Shown in pieces: positions 15,541-25,878 of a stretch of DNA of 64,000 nt. A program made the translations under genes and the position numbers. The notes beneath the pieces were generated by a model. That model was not told where the DNA came from, ran no database searches, and saw nothing but the letters and a program-made list of their open reading frames with translations. Where the stretch lies: assembly GCF_039649665.1 (NCBI RefSeq), contig NZ_JBDJAW010000004.1:1-64000 (forward strand), read 5' to 3'. Origin of the DNA: Microbispora sp. ZYX-F-249 (lineage in GTDB: Bacteria > Actinomycetota > Actinomycetes > Streptosporangiales > Streptosporangiaceae). Position 1 is the stretch's first letter, and the number at the start of each line of letters is the position of its first letter.

Positions 15541-18474
15541 TCAGTCCGTGAGCGCAGCGGCCGTCTCGCGGGCGCGGGCGGCCTCGTCGGGAAGTCCCGC
15601 CTCGGCGGCGCAGTCGGCCAGGAACGACCACAGGCGGGCCCTGGCCCAGGGGAACTCGCCCTCCTTCAGCAGGGCCACCGCGTCCCGGCATTCCTGGGCG
15701 GCGAGGTCGGCCTTCCCGCGCACGCGCGCAATGCGGGCGCGGCCCCACGCGGCCCACGCCTGGCAGCGGGGGTTGCGCGCCCGGCGAGCGACCTGCCGGG
15801 CCTCGGCGAGCAGCGCCGTCACGTCGTCGTGCTCGTCCAGGTCCAGCCGGGTGTGGGCCATGTGCACGAGGGCGAAGGCCAGCCCGTGGAGGGAGCCCTG
15901 GCCGCGCACGTCGTCCTCGGACTCCCGCAGGACGGCGAGAGCCTCCTCCCGCCGTCCGGACTCCCGCAGGGCGATGGCGAGGTGCGCGAGGATCGCGCTG
16001 CCGATGACCCGGTCACCCGTGAGCCGGGTCAGCTCGAGGCAGCGCCGCCACTCGACGGCCGCGGTCGCGAAGTCGCCCAGGCGAAGGGCCAGCAGGGCCT
16101 CCAGATACTGGCTCATGCCCAGCCACCAGCCGCCGTCGGCGTCACCCAGGTCGCGGCGGCTCCGCTCGATCATCGCCCGGTAGCGCCCGGCGTCTCCGCC
16201 GTACTGGCCGGCCCAGGCCACGACGAGCCGGGAGATCGCGGCATTGCGGACGTCGCCGATCTCCTCGAAGACCGCGAGGCTCTCCTCGGCGGCGGCGACG
16301 GATCGCGGGGTCGGGTAGTAGACGTGCAGGAACCCGATCCCCTGCAGCGCGCGGGCCCGTGCGACGGTGGAGCCGCCACCGGTGTCCAGCAACATGGTCA
16401 GCGCCCGCGTGCCCTCGTAGCGGATCCCGTAGTTCCAGAACCATACGAGCGCGCAGGCCAGCCGGAAGCCGTTCTCGACGTCGCCGCCGTTCACCGCGTG
16501 GTCCACGGCGGCGCGGAAGTTGTCGTGGTCGTCGTTCAGCCGGGCGAAGACGGCGGGGTCGCGGACGCCCAGCCCGTGCTCCTCGGCGAGGCGGACGAAG
16601 TGGGCCAGGTGGCGGTCGCGGCACTCCGCGACCTCGCCGGCCTCCTCCAGCCGGGTCCACGCGTAGTCGCGGACGGTGACGAGCAGCCGGAACCGCCCGG
16701 TGGCCGGCTCCGGCACCACGAGGGACCGGTCGACCAGCCGGAACAGCAGGTCGAGCACCTCCCCGCGGCTGACGCCGCCGCGTTCTCCGGGGAAGGCGCA
16801 CACCTCCTCCGCCGCGGCCGGGGTCCAGCCGCCGCGGAACACCGCGAGGCGGCGCAGCAGCCGCCGCTCGGCCTCCGGCAGCAGATCGTGGCTCCAGTCG
16901 AGGGTGGCGCGCAGCGTGCGGTGGCGGGCCTCGCCGGTACGGGGTCCCGCCGTCAGCAGCGAGAACCTGTCCGCCAGCCGGGCCTCGATGTCGGCCGGAG
17001 ACAGCGCCTTGACCCGGGCGGCGGCCAGTTCGATGGCGAGCGGCATGCCGTCGAGCCTGCGGCAGATGGACGCCACCACGGGAGCGGTCTCGGCGTCGAG
17101 CGTGAACGAGGGCCGTACGGCACGGGCCCGCTCCGCGAAGAGCCGGACGGCGGGATCGTCTCCGAGCGGGCCGACCGCGACCTGCACCTCGCCGGGTATC
17201 GCCAGCGCCTCCCTGCTGGTGGCCAGCACGCGCAGGCTCGGGCAGGCCGCGGCCAGCCGCTCCACGAGAACGGCCACATCGTCCACCACGTGCTCGCAGT
17301 TGTCGACCACGAGCAGCGTGCACCCGTCCCGCAGGTGCTCCTCGACCGCGTCGGCCGCGCCGGTGCCCTGTGTCATCACACCCAGCTCGGCGGCGAAGGC
17401 GCCGGCGACGTCCGTCCCCGGCTCCAGGGCGGCCAGGCGGACCAGCAGCACCCGGTCGAGCAGCGTTCCGACCGGTGTCTCGTCCGGCGTCTCGTTCACG
17501 CGGCGGGCGATCTCGAACGCGAGCGTCGTCTTGCCCATCCCGCCCGGGCCGGTGAGCGTCACCACCCGCGCCTCCGCGAGCCGCTCCAGCGCCGTCGTCA
17601 CGTCGTCCTGGCGGCCGATCACCGACGTCAGCCGCCGTGGCAGCCGGTCGGCGCTCTCCGGCGCCCGTCCCCGGGCGGGGGCGGCGGGCGGCCCGCCGGC
17701 GGACGGGACCTGCTGGCGGAGGATCGCCTCGGCGAGCGCCTGCAGCTCCGGCGACGGGTCGATGCCGAGCTCGTCGGCGAGACCGCGGCGCAGCGCCTGG
17801 TAGGCGGCCAGCGCCTCCGCCTGCCGTCCGCCGCGGTACAGCGCGAGCATCAGCAGGCGGTGCAGCCGCTCGCGCAGCGGGTGCCGCGCCACCAGGCGTT
17901 CGATGTCGGCGACCGCCTCGTTGTGCCCGCCGGACTCCAGCAGGAGCTCGATCCGGTCCTCGACCGCGCCCAGCCGCAGCTCCTCCAGCCGGGCGCTTTC
18001 CGTCGTCGCCCACGTCGTCTGGCCGACGTCCGCCAGCGCGGGCCCCCGCCACAGCCGCAGCGCCTCGTCCAGGCAGCCGATGGCGGCGGTGACGTTCCCT
18101 GCGGCCGTCTCCTCGCGTGCGCGGACGAGCAGCCGCTCGAACACGTGCGCGTCGACGGCCTCGGCGGACGCGGCGAGCCGGTATCCGGGGGCCTGCGTGA
18201 CCAGGACGTCCGTGCCGAGCCCGGCGGCGGCGAGGGCGCGGCGCAGCTTGGACACCCGGATCTGCAGGGCGTTCGCCGCGTCGGCCGGCAGGTCCTCGCC
18301 CTCGTCGCCCCACAACGCGTCCGTCAGGGCGTCCACCGGCACCACGCGGCCACGGGACAGGGCCAGCCGGGCCAGCAGCGCCCGCACGGACGGCGGCAGC
18401 GCCGCCGGGGAGCCGTCGGACCCCCGCACCTCTGTGGGCCCGAGAACCGCGAACGTCACGGCGGTGTTCGGCAT
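15541..18474 (-). CDS. AfsR/SARP-family transcriptional regulator (SARP-BTAD-NB-ARC-TPR)
   Basis: A 977-aa regulator with the full AfsR-like layout. Residues 1-100 are an OmpR-like winged helix (VTFAVLGPTEVRG...NALQIRVSKLRRAL). The BTAD domain follows to about 250 (LLMLALYRGGRQAEALAAY). An NB-ARC ATPase has Walker A LTGPGGMGKTTLAFEIARR near residue 310 and Walker B LLVVDNCEHVVDDV. C-terminal TPR-like repeats run to the end. Such proteins activate secondary-metabolite or cluster genes at 11-bp spaced direct repeats. GAGGAG lies 5 nt before ATG 18474; an upstream in-frame ATG at 18489 lacks this. Flanking copper genes are possible targets. Confidence 0.92.
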   Translation of the reverse strand: MPNTAVTFAVLGPTEVRGSDGSPAALPPSVRALLARLALSRGRVVPVDALTDALWGDEGEDLPADAANALQIRVSKLRRALAAAGLGTDVLVTQAPGYRLAASAEAVDAHVFERLLVRAREETAAGNVTAAIGCLDEALRLWRGPALADVGQTTWATTESARLEELRLGAVEDRIELLLESGGHNEAVADIERLVARHPLRERLHRLLMLALYRGGRQAEALAAYQALRRGLADELGIDPSPELQALAEAILRQQVPSAGGPPAAPARGRAPESADRLPRRLTSVIGRQDDVTTALERLAEARVVTLTGPGGMGKTTLAFEIARRVNETPDETPVGTLLDRVLLVRLAALEPGTDVAGAFAAELGVMTQGTGAADAVEEHLRDGCTLLVVDNCEHVVDDVAVLVERLAAACPSLRVLATSREALAIPGEVQVAVGPLGDDPAVRLFAERARAVRPSFTLDAETAPVVASICRRLDGMPLAIELAAARVKALSPADIEARLADRFSLLTAGPRTGEARHRTLRATLDWSHDLLPEAERRLLRRLAVFRGGWTPAAAEEVCAFPGERGGVSRGEVLDLLFRLVDRSLVVPEPATGRFRLLVTVRDYAWTRLEEAGEVAECRDRHLAHFVRLAEEHGLGVRDPAVFARLNDDHDNFRAAVDHAVNGGDVENGFRLACALVWFWNYGIRYEGTRALTMLLDTGGGSTVARARALQGIGFLHVYYPTPRSVAAAEESLAVFEEIGDVRNAAISRLVVAWAGQYGGDAGRYRAMIERSRRDLGDADGGWWLGMSQYLEALLALRLGDFATAAVEWRRCLELTRLTGDRVIGSAILAHLAIALRESGRREEALAVLRESEDDVRGQGSLHGLAFALVHMAHTRLDLDEHDDVTALLAEARQVARRARNPRCQAWAAWGRARIARVRGKADLAAQECRDAVALLKEGEFPWARARLWSFLADCAAEAGLPDEAARARETAAALTD

Positions 18475-18516
18475 GTCACTCCTCGTCATCCCCGGCCCCG
18501 CCGGGACTGCCCCATA

Positions 18517-19593
18517 TTAAGGGGCGATGAGCGTTTTGCCGGGAATATCGGCGGCGGCCGTCAGCCGCTCGGCCAGGGCGTGCGCGTCGCGCCCCACCCA
18601 TCCCAGCACGGACGAGCCGCGGGCCCGCTGCCAAGGCAGACCGAGGAAATACAGCCCCGGCCAGGCCGTGACGCCCTCGCGGTGCACCGGCGCCCCCTGC
18701 TCGTCCAGCACCGGCACGTGCAGCCAGGGATAGTGCGCGCGAAAGCCGGTGGCCCAGACGACGCCGTCGGGGCGGACGCGGCGGCCGTCCGCCAGGACGA
18801 CGTCCCGCCCCTCGGCGTCCACGGCGCGGTCCACCCGCTCCACCCGCCGCAGCAGCCGCTTCACGTCGGTCCCGATGATCAGCTCCCGGCTTCTGACGCG
18901 GCGCCCGATCCGGCTGTCCCCGCGGATGTCCATGAAGCCCAGCTGGGAGAACCACCAGAACAGGTCACGGCCCAGCACGCGCTGCGGCAGCACCCGGCCC
19001 ATCGACGAGACCGAAAGCCGGACCCGCCGTCCGCTGCCGGCGAGCTCCTCGGCGATCTGCACACCGGTGTTGCCCGCGCCGACGACCAGGATCTCGCCCA
19101 TGGGGAGCTGCTCCGGACGGCGGTACGCCGTGCTGTGCAGCTGGGGGACGTTCGGGTCGAGGCCCGACGCGAAAGCGGGCGTCCGCGGCGTGTGGAACGC
19201 CCCCGCCGCGACCACGACCCGGGACGCCGTATAGGCCCCCGCCGAGGTCTCGACCAGGAACCGCTCCCCCTCGGGCCGCACGGCCGTGACGTGACGGCCG
19301 AGGTGCACCGGGAGGGCGAACCGCTCCGCGTACGCCTCCAGATAGCAGGCGACCTCGTCCTTGTCCGGATGGCCGTCCGGGTCTCCGGGGAACGGCAGGC
19401 CCGGCAGCCCGTCGTACCGGCGGGGCGTGAACAGCGTGAGCGAGTCCCACCGGTGGCGCCATGCGTCTCCGACCCGTTCGTGCGCGTCGAGGATGGCGAA
19501 CCGCACACCCGCGCGGCGCAGGTGGTATCCCAGCGCCAGCCCGGCCTGCCCGCCACCGACGACCAGCGTGTCGTAGTCGGTGTGGCCGGTCAC
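18517..19593 (-). CDS. Flavin-containing monooxygenase / FAD-dependent oxidoreductase
   Basis: A 358-aa flavoprotein with an N-terminal FAD motif (DTLVVGGGQAGLALGYHLRR), a second NAD(P)H motif (EILVVGAGNTGVQIAEELAG) and the late ATGF motif (VVWATGFRAHYPWLHVP). This resembles the CzcO-like/FMO group. GTG 19593 forms a 4-nt GTGA overlap with the CopZ stop, so it is translated in the same leftward operon as the copper chaperone. Substrate unknown; a link to copper or thiol stress is suggested only by position. Confidence 0.88.
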   Translation of the reverse strand: MTGHTDYDTLVVGGGQAGLALGYHLRRAGVRFAILDAHERVGDAWRHRWDSLTLFTPRRYDGLPGLPFPGDPDGHPDKDEVACYLEAYAERFALPVHLGRHVTAVRPEGERFLVETSAGAYTASRVVVAAGAFHTPRTPAFASGLDPNVPQLHSTAYRRPEQLPMGEILVVGAGNTGVQIAEELAGSGRRVRLSVSSMGRVLPQRVLGRDLFWWFSQLGFMDIRGDSRIGRRVRSRELIIGTDVKRLLRRVERVDRAVDAEGRDVVLADGRRVRPDGVVWATGFRAHYPWLHVPVLDEQGAPVHREGVTAWPGLYFLGLPWQRARGSSVLGWVGRDAHALAERLTAAADIPGKTLIAP

Positions 19594-19790
19594 GCCGCCA
19601 CCTCGTAGCCGGCCTCGGCGATGGCCGCGCAGACGGCGTCGCGGCCGGCGGGGCCGGTGACCACGACGGTCTTGGCGGTGAGGTCGACGGCCACCGAGCC
19701 GACGCCGGGCACCTCGCCGACGGACTCCGTGATCGCCTTGACGCAGTGGCCGCAGCTGATGGCCGGCACGGACAGCACGAGCTGGTTCAT
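19590..19790 (-). CDS. copZ: Copper chaperone CopZ-like HMA protein
   Basis: A 66-aa single HMA domain: [20 protein letters not shown] carries the metal-binding [21 protein letters not shown] and the C-terminal [11 protein letters not shown] complete the ferredoxin-like fold. CopZ proteins hand Cu(I) to CopA or to CsoR. It is divergent from the CopA ATPase across a 193-bp intergenic region and overlaps the downstream flavoprotein by 4 nt. AAGGAACGAACG precedes ATG 19790. Confidence 0.9.
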   Translation of the reverse strand: MNQLVLSVPAISCGHCVKAITESVGEVPGVGSVAVDLTAKTVVVTGPAGRDAVCAAIAEAGYEVAA

Positions 19791-19885
19791 CGTTCGTTCC
19801 TTCGCGTCGCGGGCCGCTCCGTACGGCCCGGATGAGAAGACCATGCCGGGCGGCGCTGTCCGGCCCCTGTCCCGAGCCCGACACG

Positions 19886-19913
19886 GCCGACAGGTGCCGA
19901 CAGGGGCCGACAG
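19886..19913. repeat. Three GCCGACAG direct repeats at 10-bp period, copZ-copA promoter region
   Basis: GCCGACAG occurs at 19886, 19896 and 19906 in the 193-bp divergent region. In-phase spacing suggests cooperative binding of a regulator. No CsoR-type palindrome is obvious. The neighbouring SARP regulator is one candidate binder. Confidence 0.4.
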
Positions 19914-19983
19914 CAGACGGGCAGCGGGGGGAAAGCGCCGGGCGGGACCGTCGCCTCGAAGCATTCAACCAGGAGGTGAAGCG

Positions 19984-22900
19984 ATGACGGTCATGACGAC
20001 CGTGCGGGCGCTGGACATCGGCGGCATGACGTGCGCGTCCTGCGTCCGCAGGGTGGAGAAGGCCCTCACCCGCGTCGACGGCGTGGAGGCGGCCGAGGTG
20101 AACCTCGCCACCGAGGTCGCCACCGTCACCTACGACCCCGCCCGCGTCACTGTCGACATGCTCGCCGAGTCGGTCGTACGAGCCGGATACACCGCCCGGA
20201 CCACCGAGCCGGAGCCGGGACCGGAACCTGACCCGGAGCCGGACGGCGAGCAGGACGGGGAGCAGGACGGGGAGGTCGTCCGGCTCAAGCGCACCTGGCA
20301 GGTCACCCTCGCCGCCGGGCTGTCGATGATGGTGCTGATGTATCTGCCGCTGCCCATCGACGCGATGGACTGGCTGATGCCGCTGCTGCTGGTCGTCGCG
20401 ACGGTCGCGCAGTTCTGGGCGGGCCGTCCCTTCTACCGCGCCGCCTGGGCGGCCGGCCGGCACGGCGCGGTCAACATGCACACGCTCGTCGCCCTGGGCA
20501 CGACGGTGGCGTACGGCTACAGCGCCTTCGTCACGCTGTGGCCGGCGGCGGCGGAGCGGCTGGGGCTGCCGCTGCACGTCTACTTCGAGATCTCCGTCGT
20601 CGTCATCGCGCTCGTCCTCATGGGCCGGTGGATGGAGGCGAGGGCCAAGAAGCGTACGACGTCGGCCATCAGGGAGCTGCTCGGGCTGCGGCCGAAGACG
20701 GCCCGCGTCCTGCGCGGGGACGCCGAGATCGAGGTCCCGGTCGAGGACGTCGCCGTCGGCGACCTCGTCCGGATCCGCCCGGGCGAGAAGATCCCCGTCG
20801 ACGGCGTCGTCACCGCCGGCGTCTCCACCGTGGACGAGAGCATGATCACCGGCGAGAGCATGCCGGTGCGCCGGGGTGAGGGCGACCCGCTGATCGGCTC
20901 CACGATCAACCGGACCGGCTCGGTCGTGATGCGGGCCACCGCCGTCGGGCAGGACACGACGCTGGCGCAGATCGTGCGGCTGGTCGAGCGGGCACAGGGG
21001 TCGAAGGCGCCCCTGCAGCGCCTGGCCGACACCGTGTCCGGGTGGTTCGTGCCCGCCGTCATCGGCATCGCCGTGCTCACCTTCGCCGTCTGGGCGGTCT
21101 TCGGCCCCGACCAGGGACGGCTCACCTTCGGCATCGGCACCGCCATCGCCGTGCTGATCATCGCCTGTCCGTGCGCGCTCGGCCTGGCCACTCCCACGGC
21201 GATCATGGTCGGCACCGGGAAAGCGGCCGAGCTGGGCATCCTGATCTCCGGTGGCGACGCGCTCGAACAGGCCCGCCGCCTCACCACGGTCGTCCTGGAC
21301 AAGACCGGCACGATCACCCGGGGCCGCCCCGAGGTGACCCACCTCGCCGCCGTCACGGGCGGGGACGCCGACGAGCTTCTCGCGTACGCCGCCGCGGCCG
21401 AGACGGGCTCCGAGCACCCTCTCGGCGAGGCGATCGTGACGCGCGCCCGGGACCGCGGGCTCCGCCTGCCCGGGGTTGAGGGGTTCGACGCCGTACCCGG
21501 TCACGGCATCGAGGCCCGGGTGGCGGGCCGGGCCGTGCTCATCGGCAACGCCGCGCTCATGCGCCGCCACGACGTGGGCGTCGGCGAGCTGGAGCAGGTG
21601 GCCGCCGCGGCGGCGGCCGAGGGAGCGACCCCCGTGTATGTCGCCCTCGACGGCCGCCTCGCCGGACTGATCGGAGTGGCCGACACGATCCGGCCCGAAT
21701 CGCGCGAGGCCGTCGACCGGCTGCGCGCGCTCGGCCTGGAGGTGTGGATGCTGACCGGCGACAACCGGGTCACCGCCGACGTCGTCGCCCGGCAGGTCGG
21801 CATCGACCACGTCATCGCCGACGTACGGCCCGAGGACAAGGCGGTCCGCGTGGCCGCCCTGCGCGAGAACGGCGCGGTCGTCGCCATGGTCGGCGACGGG
21901 ATCAACGACGCCCCCGCGCTGGCGACGGCCGACCTCGGCATCGCCATCGGCACCGGGACCGACGTCGCCATCGCCGCCTCCGACATCACCCTCGTGGGCG
22001 GAGACCTGCGCGGCATCGTCTCGGCCATCGACCTGTCCCGGCGCACCGTGACCACCATCAAGCAAGGCTTGGCCTGGGCGTTCGCGTACAACGTGCTGCT
22101 GATCCCGGTCGCCGCCGGTGTGCTGTACCCCTTCAACGGCGTGCTCCTCGACCCCTCCCTCGCCGCCGCCGCGATGGCGATGAGCTCGGTGAGCGTCGTC
22201 ACCAACGCGCTGCGCCTGCGCCGCTTCCGGCCCGGCTCCGCCGTTTCCCGGCTCGCCGACTGGGGCTACCTCACCGGCATCGCCTGCCTCGCGCTGGCCG
22301 TGGGCGCCGGGTTCACCGCGCTCAGCCGTACGGAGGCGGCGCAGCGCGGCATGAACGGCGTGCTCGCCTGGGCGCAGGACACCGGCATGCCCATGCGGCC
22401 CGCCATGAGCGTGATGATGACGGCCGAGACCGAACCCGTTCCCGCCGAGGACGCCGGCGTCCGGATGGACATCCGGATCCCCCGGGACGTCACCCCCGGT
22501 GTCCCCGCCACCGTCCGCATCCAGCTGACCGATCCCGCGACCCGCCGTCCCGTCGACGACGTCGTACGCAGCCACGAGGCGTGGATGCACTTCATCACCA
22601 CCCGCTCGGACCTGGGCACCTTCTCCCACGCCCACCCCGAGCCCACGGGCCGGCCCGGCGAGTTCTCCGTCCGGCTGACCTTCCCCACTGCCGGCCGCTA
22701 CCTCGTCAACGCCGAGTTCCGGCGGCGCGGGGAGATGACCGACGTGCTCGACCACCAGGAGATCACGATCGGCCGCCCGGAGGCCTTCGTCACCTCCGGG
22801 ATGACGGCTCCGTCTCCCCGCGAGCAGGTCGTCGGCGGCCTCCGGGTCACCCTCGACGGCGAGGCCGAAGCGGGCGGCAGGAGCGACCTCACCTTCCGCT

Positions 22901-23187
22901 TCGCGGACGCCTCGACCGGTAGGCCCGTCTCCGGCCTGCGCCCCTACCTGGCCGCCGCCGGGCACGTGGTGATCATGCCGCTCGACGGCGAGGGATTCGC
23001 CCACGAGCACGCGGAGGTCGAGGACGACCAGGGCCGCCCCGTCTTCGCCCTCCCGGGTCAGACCTTCGGGCCCGAACTCGGCCTGCACGCCCGGTTCCCC
23101 CGCCCCGGCCTGTACCGCCTGTGGGGACAGTTCCGCGACGCACAGGGCCGGGTCCTCACCACGACGTTCACCGTCGAGGCCCGCTAG
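19984..23187 (+). CDS. copA: Cu(I)-translocating P1B-type ATPase with extracellular C-terminal extension
   Basis: A 1067-aa copper exporter. Residues 8-75 are one HMA domain (GMTCASC at 14-20), followed by an acidic Glu/Asp/Pro linker. The P1B core has CPC at 395-397 in the ion channel, phosphorylation motif DKTGT at Asp439, SEHPLGE and [10 protein letters not shown] near 636. The last membrane segment ends near 785. About 280 further residues follow, unlike the usual 730-800 aa CopA. They look like two beta-sandwich (YtkA-like) domains with His/Met clusters ([24 protein letters not shown]). AGGAGGTG precedes ATG 19984 by 6 nt. Confidence 0.93.
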   Translation: MTVMTTVRALDIGGMTCASCVRRVEKALTRVDGVEAAEVNLATEVATVTYDPARVTVDMLAESVVRAGYTARTTEPEPGPEPDPEPDGEQDGEQDGEVVRLKRTWQVTLAAGLSMMVLMYLPLPIDAMDWLMPLLLVVATVAQFWAGRPFYRAAWAAGRHGAVNMHTLVALGTTVAYGYSAFVTLWPAAAERLGLPLHVYFEISVVVIALVLMGRWMEARAKKRTTSAIRELLGLRPKTARVLRGDAEIEVPVEDVAVGDLVRIRPGEKIPVDGVVTAGVSTVDESMITGESMPVRRGEGDPLIGSTINRTGSVVMRATAVGQDTTLAQIVRLVERAQGSKAPLQRLADTVSGWFVPAVIGIAVLTFAVWAVFGPDQGRLTFGIGTAIAVLIIACPCALGLATPTAIMVGTGKAAELGILISGGDALEQARRLTTVVLDKTGTITRGRPEVTHLAAVTGGDADELLAYAAAAETGSEHPLGEAIVTRARDRGLRLPGVEGFDAVPGHGIEARVAGRAVLIGNAALMRRHDVGVGELEQVAAAAAAEGATPVYVALDGRLAGLIGVADTIRPESREAVDRLRALGLEVWMLTGDNRVTADVVARQVGIDHVIADVRPEDKAVRVAALRENGAVVAMVGDGINDAPALATADLGIAIGTGTDVAIAASDITLVGGDLRGIVSAIDLSRRTVTTIKQGLAWAFAYNVLLIPVAAGVLYPFNGVLLDPSLAAAAMAMSSVSVVTNALRLRRFRPGSAVSRLADWGYLTGIACLALAVGAGFTALSRTEAAQRGMNGVLAWAQDTGMPMRPAMSVMMTAETEPVPAEDAGVRMDIRIPRDVTPGVPATVRIQLTDPATRRPVDDVVRSHEAWMHFITTRSDLGTFSHAHPEPTGRPGEFSVRLTFPTAGRYLVNAEFRRRGEMTDVLDHQEITIGRPEAFVTSGMTAPSPREQVVGGLRVTLDGEAEAGGRSDLTFRFADASTGRPVSGLRPYLAAAGHVVIMPLDGEGFAHEHAEVEDDQGRPVFALPGQTFGPELGLHARFPRPGLYRLWGQFRDAQGRVLTTTFTVEAR

Positions 23188-23327
23188 TCGCGTGCACAGC
23201 ACCTGACAGCACGTGCACAGCTCGCGCACTTTGCAGCCCGCCGGCTCCGCACAACCGTACGGCACCCCGCTCGGATGTGCGGAGCTTCAGCGTGTGCCTC
23301 AGCGTCAGGCTCACCGTTCGCGGGCCG

Positions 23328-25055
23328 CTATATCCGCAGCCGCCTGGTGCGGGCCGGGCGGGCCGGGTGGTAGGTGAAGGCCCAGCGGGCTGTGCCGACC
23401 TTGTGGCGGGTGTAGCGGTCGGGATTGTGGTAGCGGTCGCGGTTGTGGAACTGGCAGGCCGGGCCGAGCAATTTGAGGTCGGTCAGGCCGCCGGTGCTCC
23501 AGTTGTCGGCGTGGTCGACCTGGCACCTGGTGGCGGGCAGGGGGCAGCCGTCGATCCAGCAGGTGGCGTAGCGGGCGAAGATCGCCCGCCGCTGCGCCGG
23601 AGTCGCCAATCTGACCTCGCGGCCCATGTCCAGGACCTGTCCCTCGGCGTCCATGACCAGGCGCACGAGGGTGGAGGTGCGGGCCAGCCGGTGCACGGCG
23701 GAGATGGGCAGCACCTGCCCGGTCGCCAGCAGCAACCCCGGCGCCGTTCCCGACAGTGGGCCCGACAGCGCGCCCAGCCTCGCCCCTGGCAGCCCTCCGA
23801 CCCCCGCAGGCCGAGGCCCGGCGTAGGTGTGAGCAGAGGTGTCTCCGGGAGGATCAGGCGACTGCCACTCGCCCCACCGCGACTGCCCCCACCGCGACTG
23901 GCACGACTGCGGCTCCTGCCGCTGTGGCGAGCTTCGCTGTGACTCCCACTGCTTCGGTGAGCTCTGCTGCGGCTCGCTCCGGTGGCTGGTCTCCGCCTGC
24001 GCGTCCTCGGCGTGCCGGGAGTCCCGGCTGGCCCCGGCCGCCTCGGCGTCCTGAGTGTTTGCGGCGCTTTCGGGGTGATCGGTGCCGGGGGTGGGACCGG
24101 CCACGGGGTCGGTGGGGAGGGATTCGGCGTTGACCAGCACCAGGAGCTCGGCGGCGATCTTCTCCTCCAGCAACGCCATGAACGCATCCGCCTGACGCAC
24201 CCGCAGCGGACGGTCATCACCCTCCGCCCGCGGTCGGGCGTAGGCATCCAGCAACGCCTGCAACCGGGCGGCATGCTCACGCGGCAGATAGAACTCCCCT
24301 TCCAGCCCGCCGCCCTTACCCGGGCGGACCCGCAGGAACCGCCGCCCGTAGTCGGCCCGCTCATCGCGGTCCGCACCATCGGGGTCCAGCACCGCCCGCA
24401 GATAACGGCCCGCCTTGGCCACCTCCGCCGCACCCGCCCTGGCCGCCAGCTCCACCAGGACCGGCTCGGCCAGCGCGGCCTGCTCATCCGACAACCCGGA
24501 GATCGCCCCGCAGATGGCTTCGGCCGCCCCCGCCGCCAACGCACCCGTAGCGAACTTCTCCCGCACGAGGGGCAGGCGGGCCAGCTCCACCGCCAACGTC
24601 AGCAGCCGGCCCGCACCCGCCACCGTCATCCCGCCCGAGGTACGCAGCCAGCTACGGGTGGAGGCATGCCCGTGCTGCTTGGCCTGCCCCGCCCGATGCA
24701 CCCGACCCACCCGATCCGCAAGAGCAGACGTGATGCGATCCCGGGCGAACAACAGGTCCTCGGCCTCGGCCAGGCAGATGTCCGCATCGTCGGGGACCGG
24801 CGCCAGCGCCAACGCCTGCGCCGACTCACGAACCGACCCCACCAGCACCCACGACGACCGGCCCCGGCCATCGGTGGTCCCACTGCCGACGGTCCCACTG
24901 CCGGTGGGCGGGTCGTTTTCCACATGCTCGTCGCGGGCCGCCGAGCCGTCGGACGACCATAAAGGAGAATCGGCAGTCAGCCGATCCCACCAGCCGTCAT
25001 CACCATCATTCGAACGACGAGGAGGGACAGCATCCTGATCGAGCAGATCCATCAC
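23328..25055 (-). CDS. DUF222 domain-containing HNH endonuclease-like protein
   Basis: A 575-aa protein with a long helical DUF222 region (about residues 60-330), a Glu/Ser/Gln-rich low-complexity linker (about 330-440) and a C-terminal HNH module. The HNH reads CWIDGCPLPATRCQVDHADN then CQFHNRDRYHN, with the Cys pairs that bind zinc. Actinomycete genomes carry many copies of this family, often called 13E12-repeat-like; mobile or self-spreading behaviour has been suspected but not shown here. No flanking repeats or target duplication were seen. Two ATG codons in tandem start the ORF. Confidence 0.87.
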   Translation of the reverse strand: MMDLLDQDAVPPRRSNDGDDGWWDRLTADSPLWSSDGSAARDEHVENDPPTGSGTVGSGTTDGRGRSSWVLVGSVRESAQALALAPVPDDADICLAEAEDLLFARDRITSALADRVGRVHRAGQAKQHGHASTRSWLRTSGGMTVAGAGRLLTLAVELARLPLVREKFATGALAAGAAEAICGAISGLSDEQAALAEPVLVELAARAGAAEVAKAGRYLRAVLDPDGADRDERADYGRRFLRVRPGKGGGLEGEFYLPREHAARLQALLDAYARPRAEGDDRPLRVRQADAFMALLEEKIAAELLVLVNAESLPTDPVAGPTPGTDHPESAANTQDAEAAGASRDSRHAEDAQAETSHRSEPQQSSPKQWESQRSSPQRQEPQSCQSRWGQSRWGEWQSPDPPGDTSAHTYAGPRPAGVGGLPGARLGALSGPLSGTAPGLLLATGQVLPISAVHRLARTSTLVRLVMDAEGQVLDMGREVRLATPAQRRAIFARYATCWIDGCPLPATRCQVDHADNWSTGGLTDLKLLGPACQFHNRDRYHNPDRYTRHKVGTARWAFTYHPARPARTRRLRI

Positions 25056-25165
25056 GCCTCCTCAATGAATTCGAAAACCTGTATGAATTTTCTCCCAGCC
25101 GACGCACCTTGAGCAACCTCACCAGGCGATTTGTTGGAGCTACAAGCTCGCGTCCCGTCACGGCC

Positions 25166-25840
25166 TCATGGGAAGAGCGGCAGGAGATCGAGCAGGGCGT
25201 GGAACACGTAAGAGAGCCCGACCGCGACAAGGATGGGGATCACCACACTGAGAAAGAGGGCCAGGCCGCAGCCGCGACCTCCGCTCATGGGGTTGGCGAC
25301 CGGTTCCTGCGGCTCCAGCCCATTCCACAGGGATCGGGGTTCGAGGAGGAGGAACAGCATCGCGCCCACCTCGCCGACCGTGAACAGCCAGAACCAGGCC
25401 CATGTGTTCCCCAGCCTGCGCCGTCCCATGCCCAGCATGATGAGGAGCGTGGCGATCCAGGCGACGCCGACGGGCCAGGCCGCGCCGCGGACCGGCACCC
25501 GGAACGGCCAGCCCGAGAAGAACCCCCAGCGGGACTGAGCCGGCGCGGCCTCCGGGCGGGGAACAGCGGCATCGAGATCGTGAAAGAGGTGACTGCGGGT
25601 GTGGGGCTCGGACTGGTCGGCGTGGTACCAGAACAGGGGGCCCGTCGACCAGCGCAGGTCCACCGGGTCCCCCCGGTGGAGCACGTACGTGACCTGCCCG
25701 GCTCGCAGCGCCGTGTGGAAGTCCGCGAGGGTGCGCTCGCGCGGCGTCAGACTGAGCACGGTCACCAGAGCGCCCCACAGCAGGACGACGAGCAGCACCA
25801 CGCGCACCCACAGCCCCGCGATCCGGTACGGCAGTCGCAT
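25166..25840 (-). CDS. Hypothetical membrane protein
   Basis: A 224-aa protein with four hydrophobic segments: GLWVRVVLLVVLLWGALVTV near the N-terminus, VGVAWIATLLIMLGM, WAWFWLFTVGEVGAMLFLLL and LALFLSVVIPILVAVGLSYV. Between TM1 and TM2 is a soluble loop of about 90 residues containing ERTLADFHTALRAGQVTYV. No family was recognised. The start at ATG 25840 has only a weak GGA upstream. It stands alone between the DUF222 and AI-2E-type genes. Confidence 0.7.
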   Translation of the reverse strand: MRLPYRIAGLWVRVVLLVVLLWGALVTVLSLTPRERTLADFHTALRAGQVTYVLHRGDPVDLRWSTGPLFWYHADQSEPHTRSHLFHDLDAAVPRPEAAPAQSRWGFFSGWPFRVPVRGAAWPVGVAWIATLLIMLGMGRRRLGNTWAWFWLFTVGEVGAMLFLLLEPRSLWNGLEPQEPVANPMSGGRGCGLALFLSVVIPILVAVGLSYVFHALLDLLPLFP

Positions 25841-25878
25841 GATCCGAGCTTCACACGGGCGCGCTCCCGGGAAAAGCG

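Noticed and set aside
15829-19608. A 1259-codon open frame on the plus strand antisense to the AfsR-type regulator
   Set aside because: The translation is low-complexity Arg/Gly/Gln/Val-rich with no domain, while the minus strand encodes a full SARP-BTAD-NB-ARC-TPR protein.
18517-23265. A 1582-codon open frame on the minus strand covering the copA region
   Set aside because: Only its last part (18517-19593) encodes a recognisable flavoprotein. The rest is antisense of copA and copZ with the compositional bias typical of shadow frames in GC-rich DNA.
23328-25055. DUF222/HNH gene considered as a mobile element
   Set aside because: No terminal repeats, target duplication, intron or intein features were found around or inside it; kept as an ordinary CDS.
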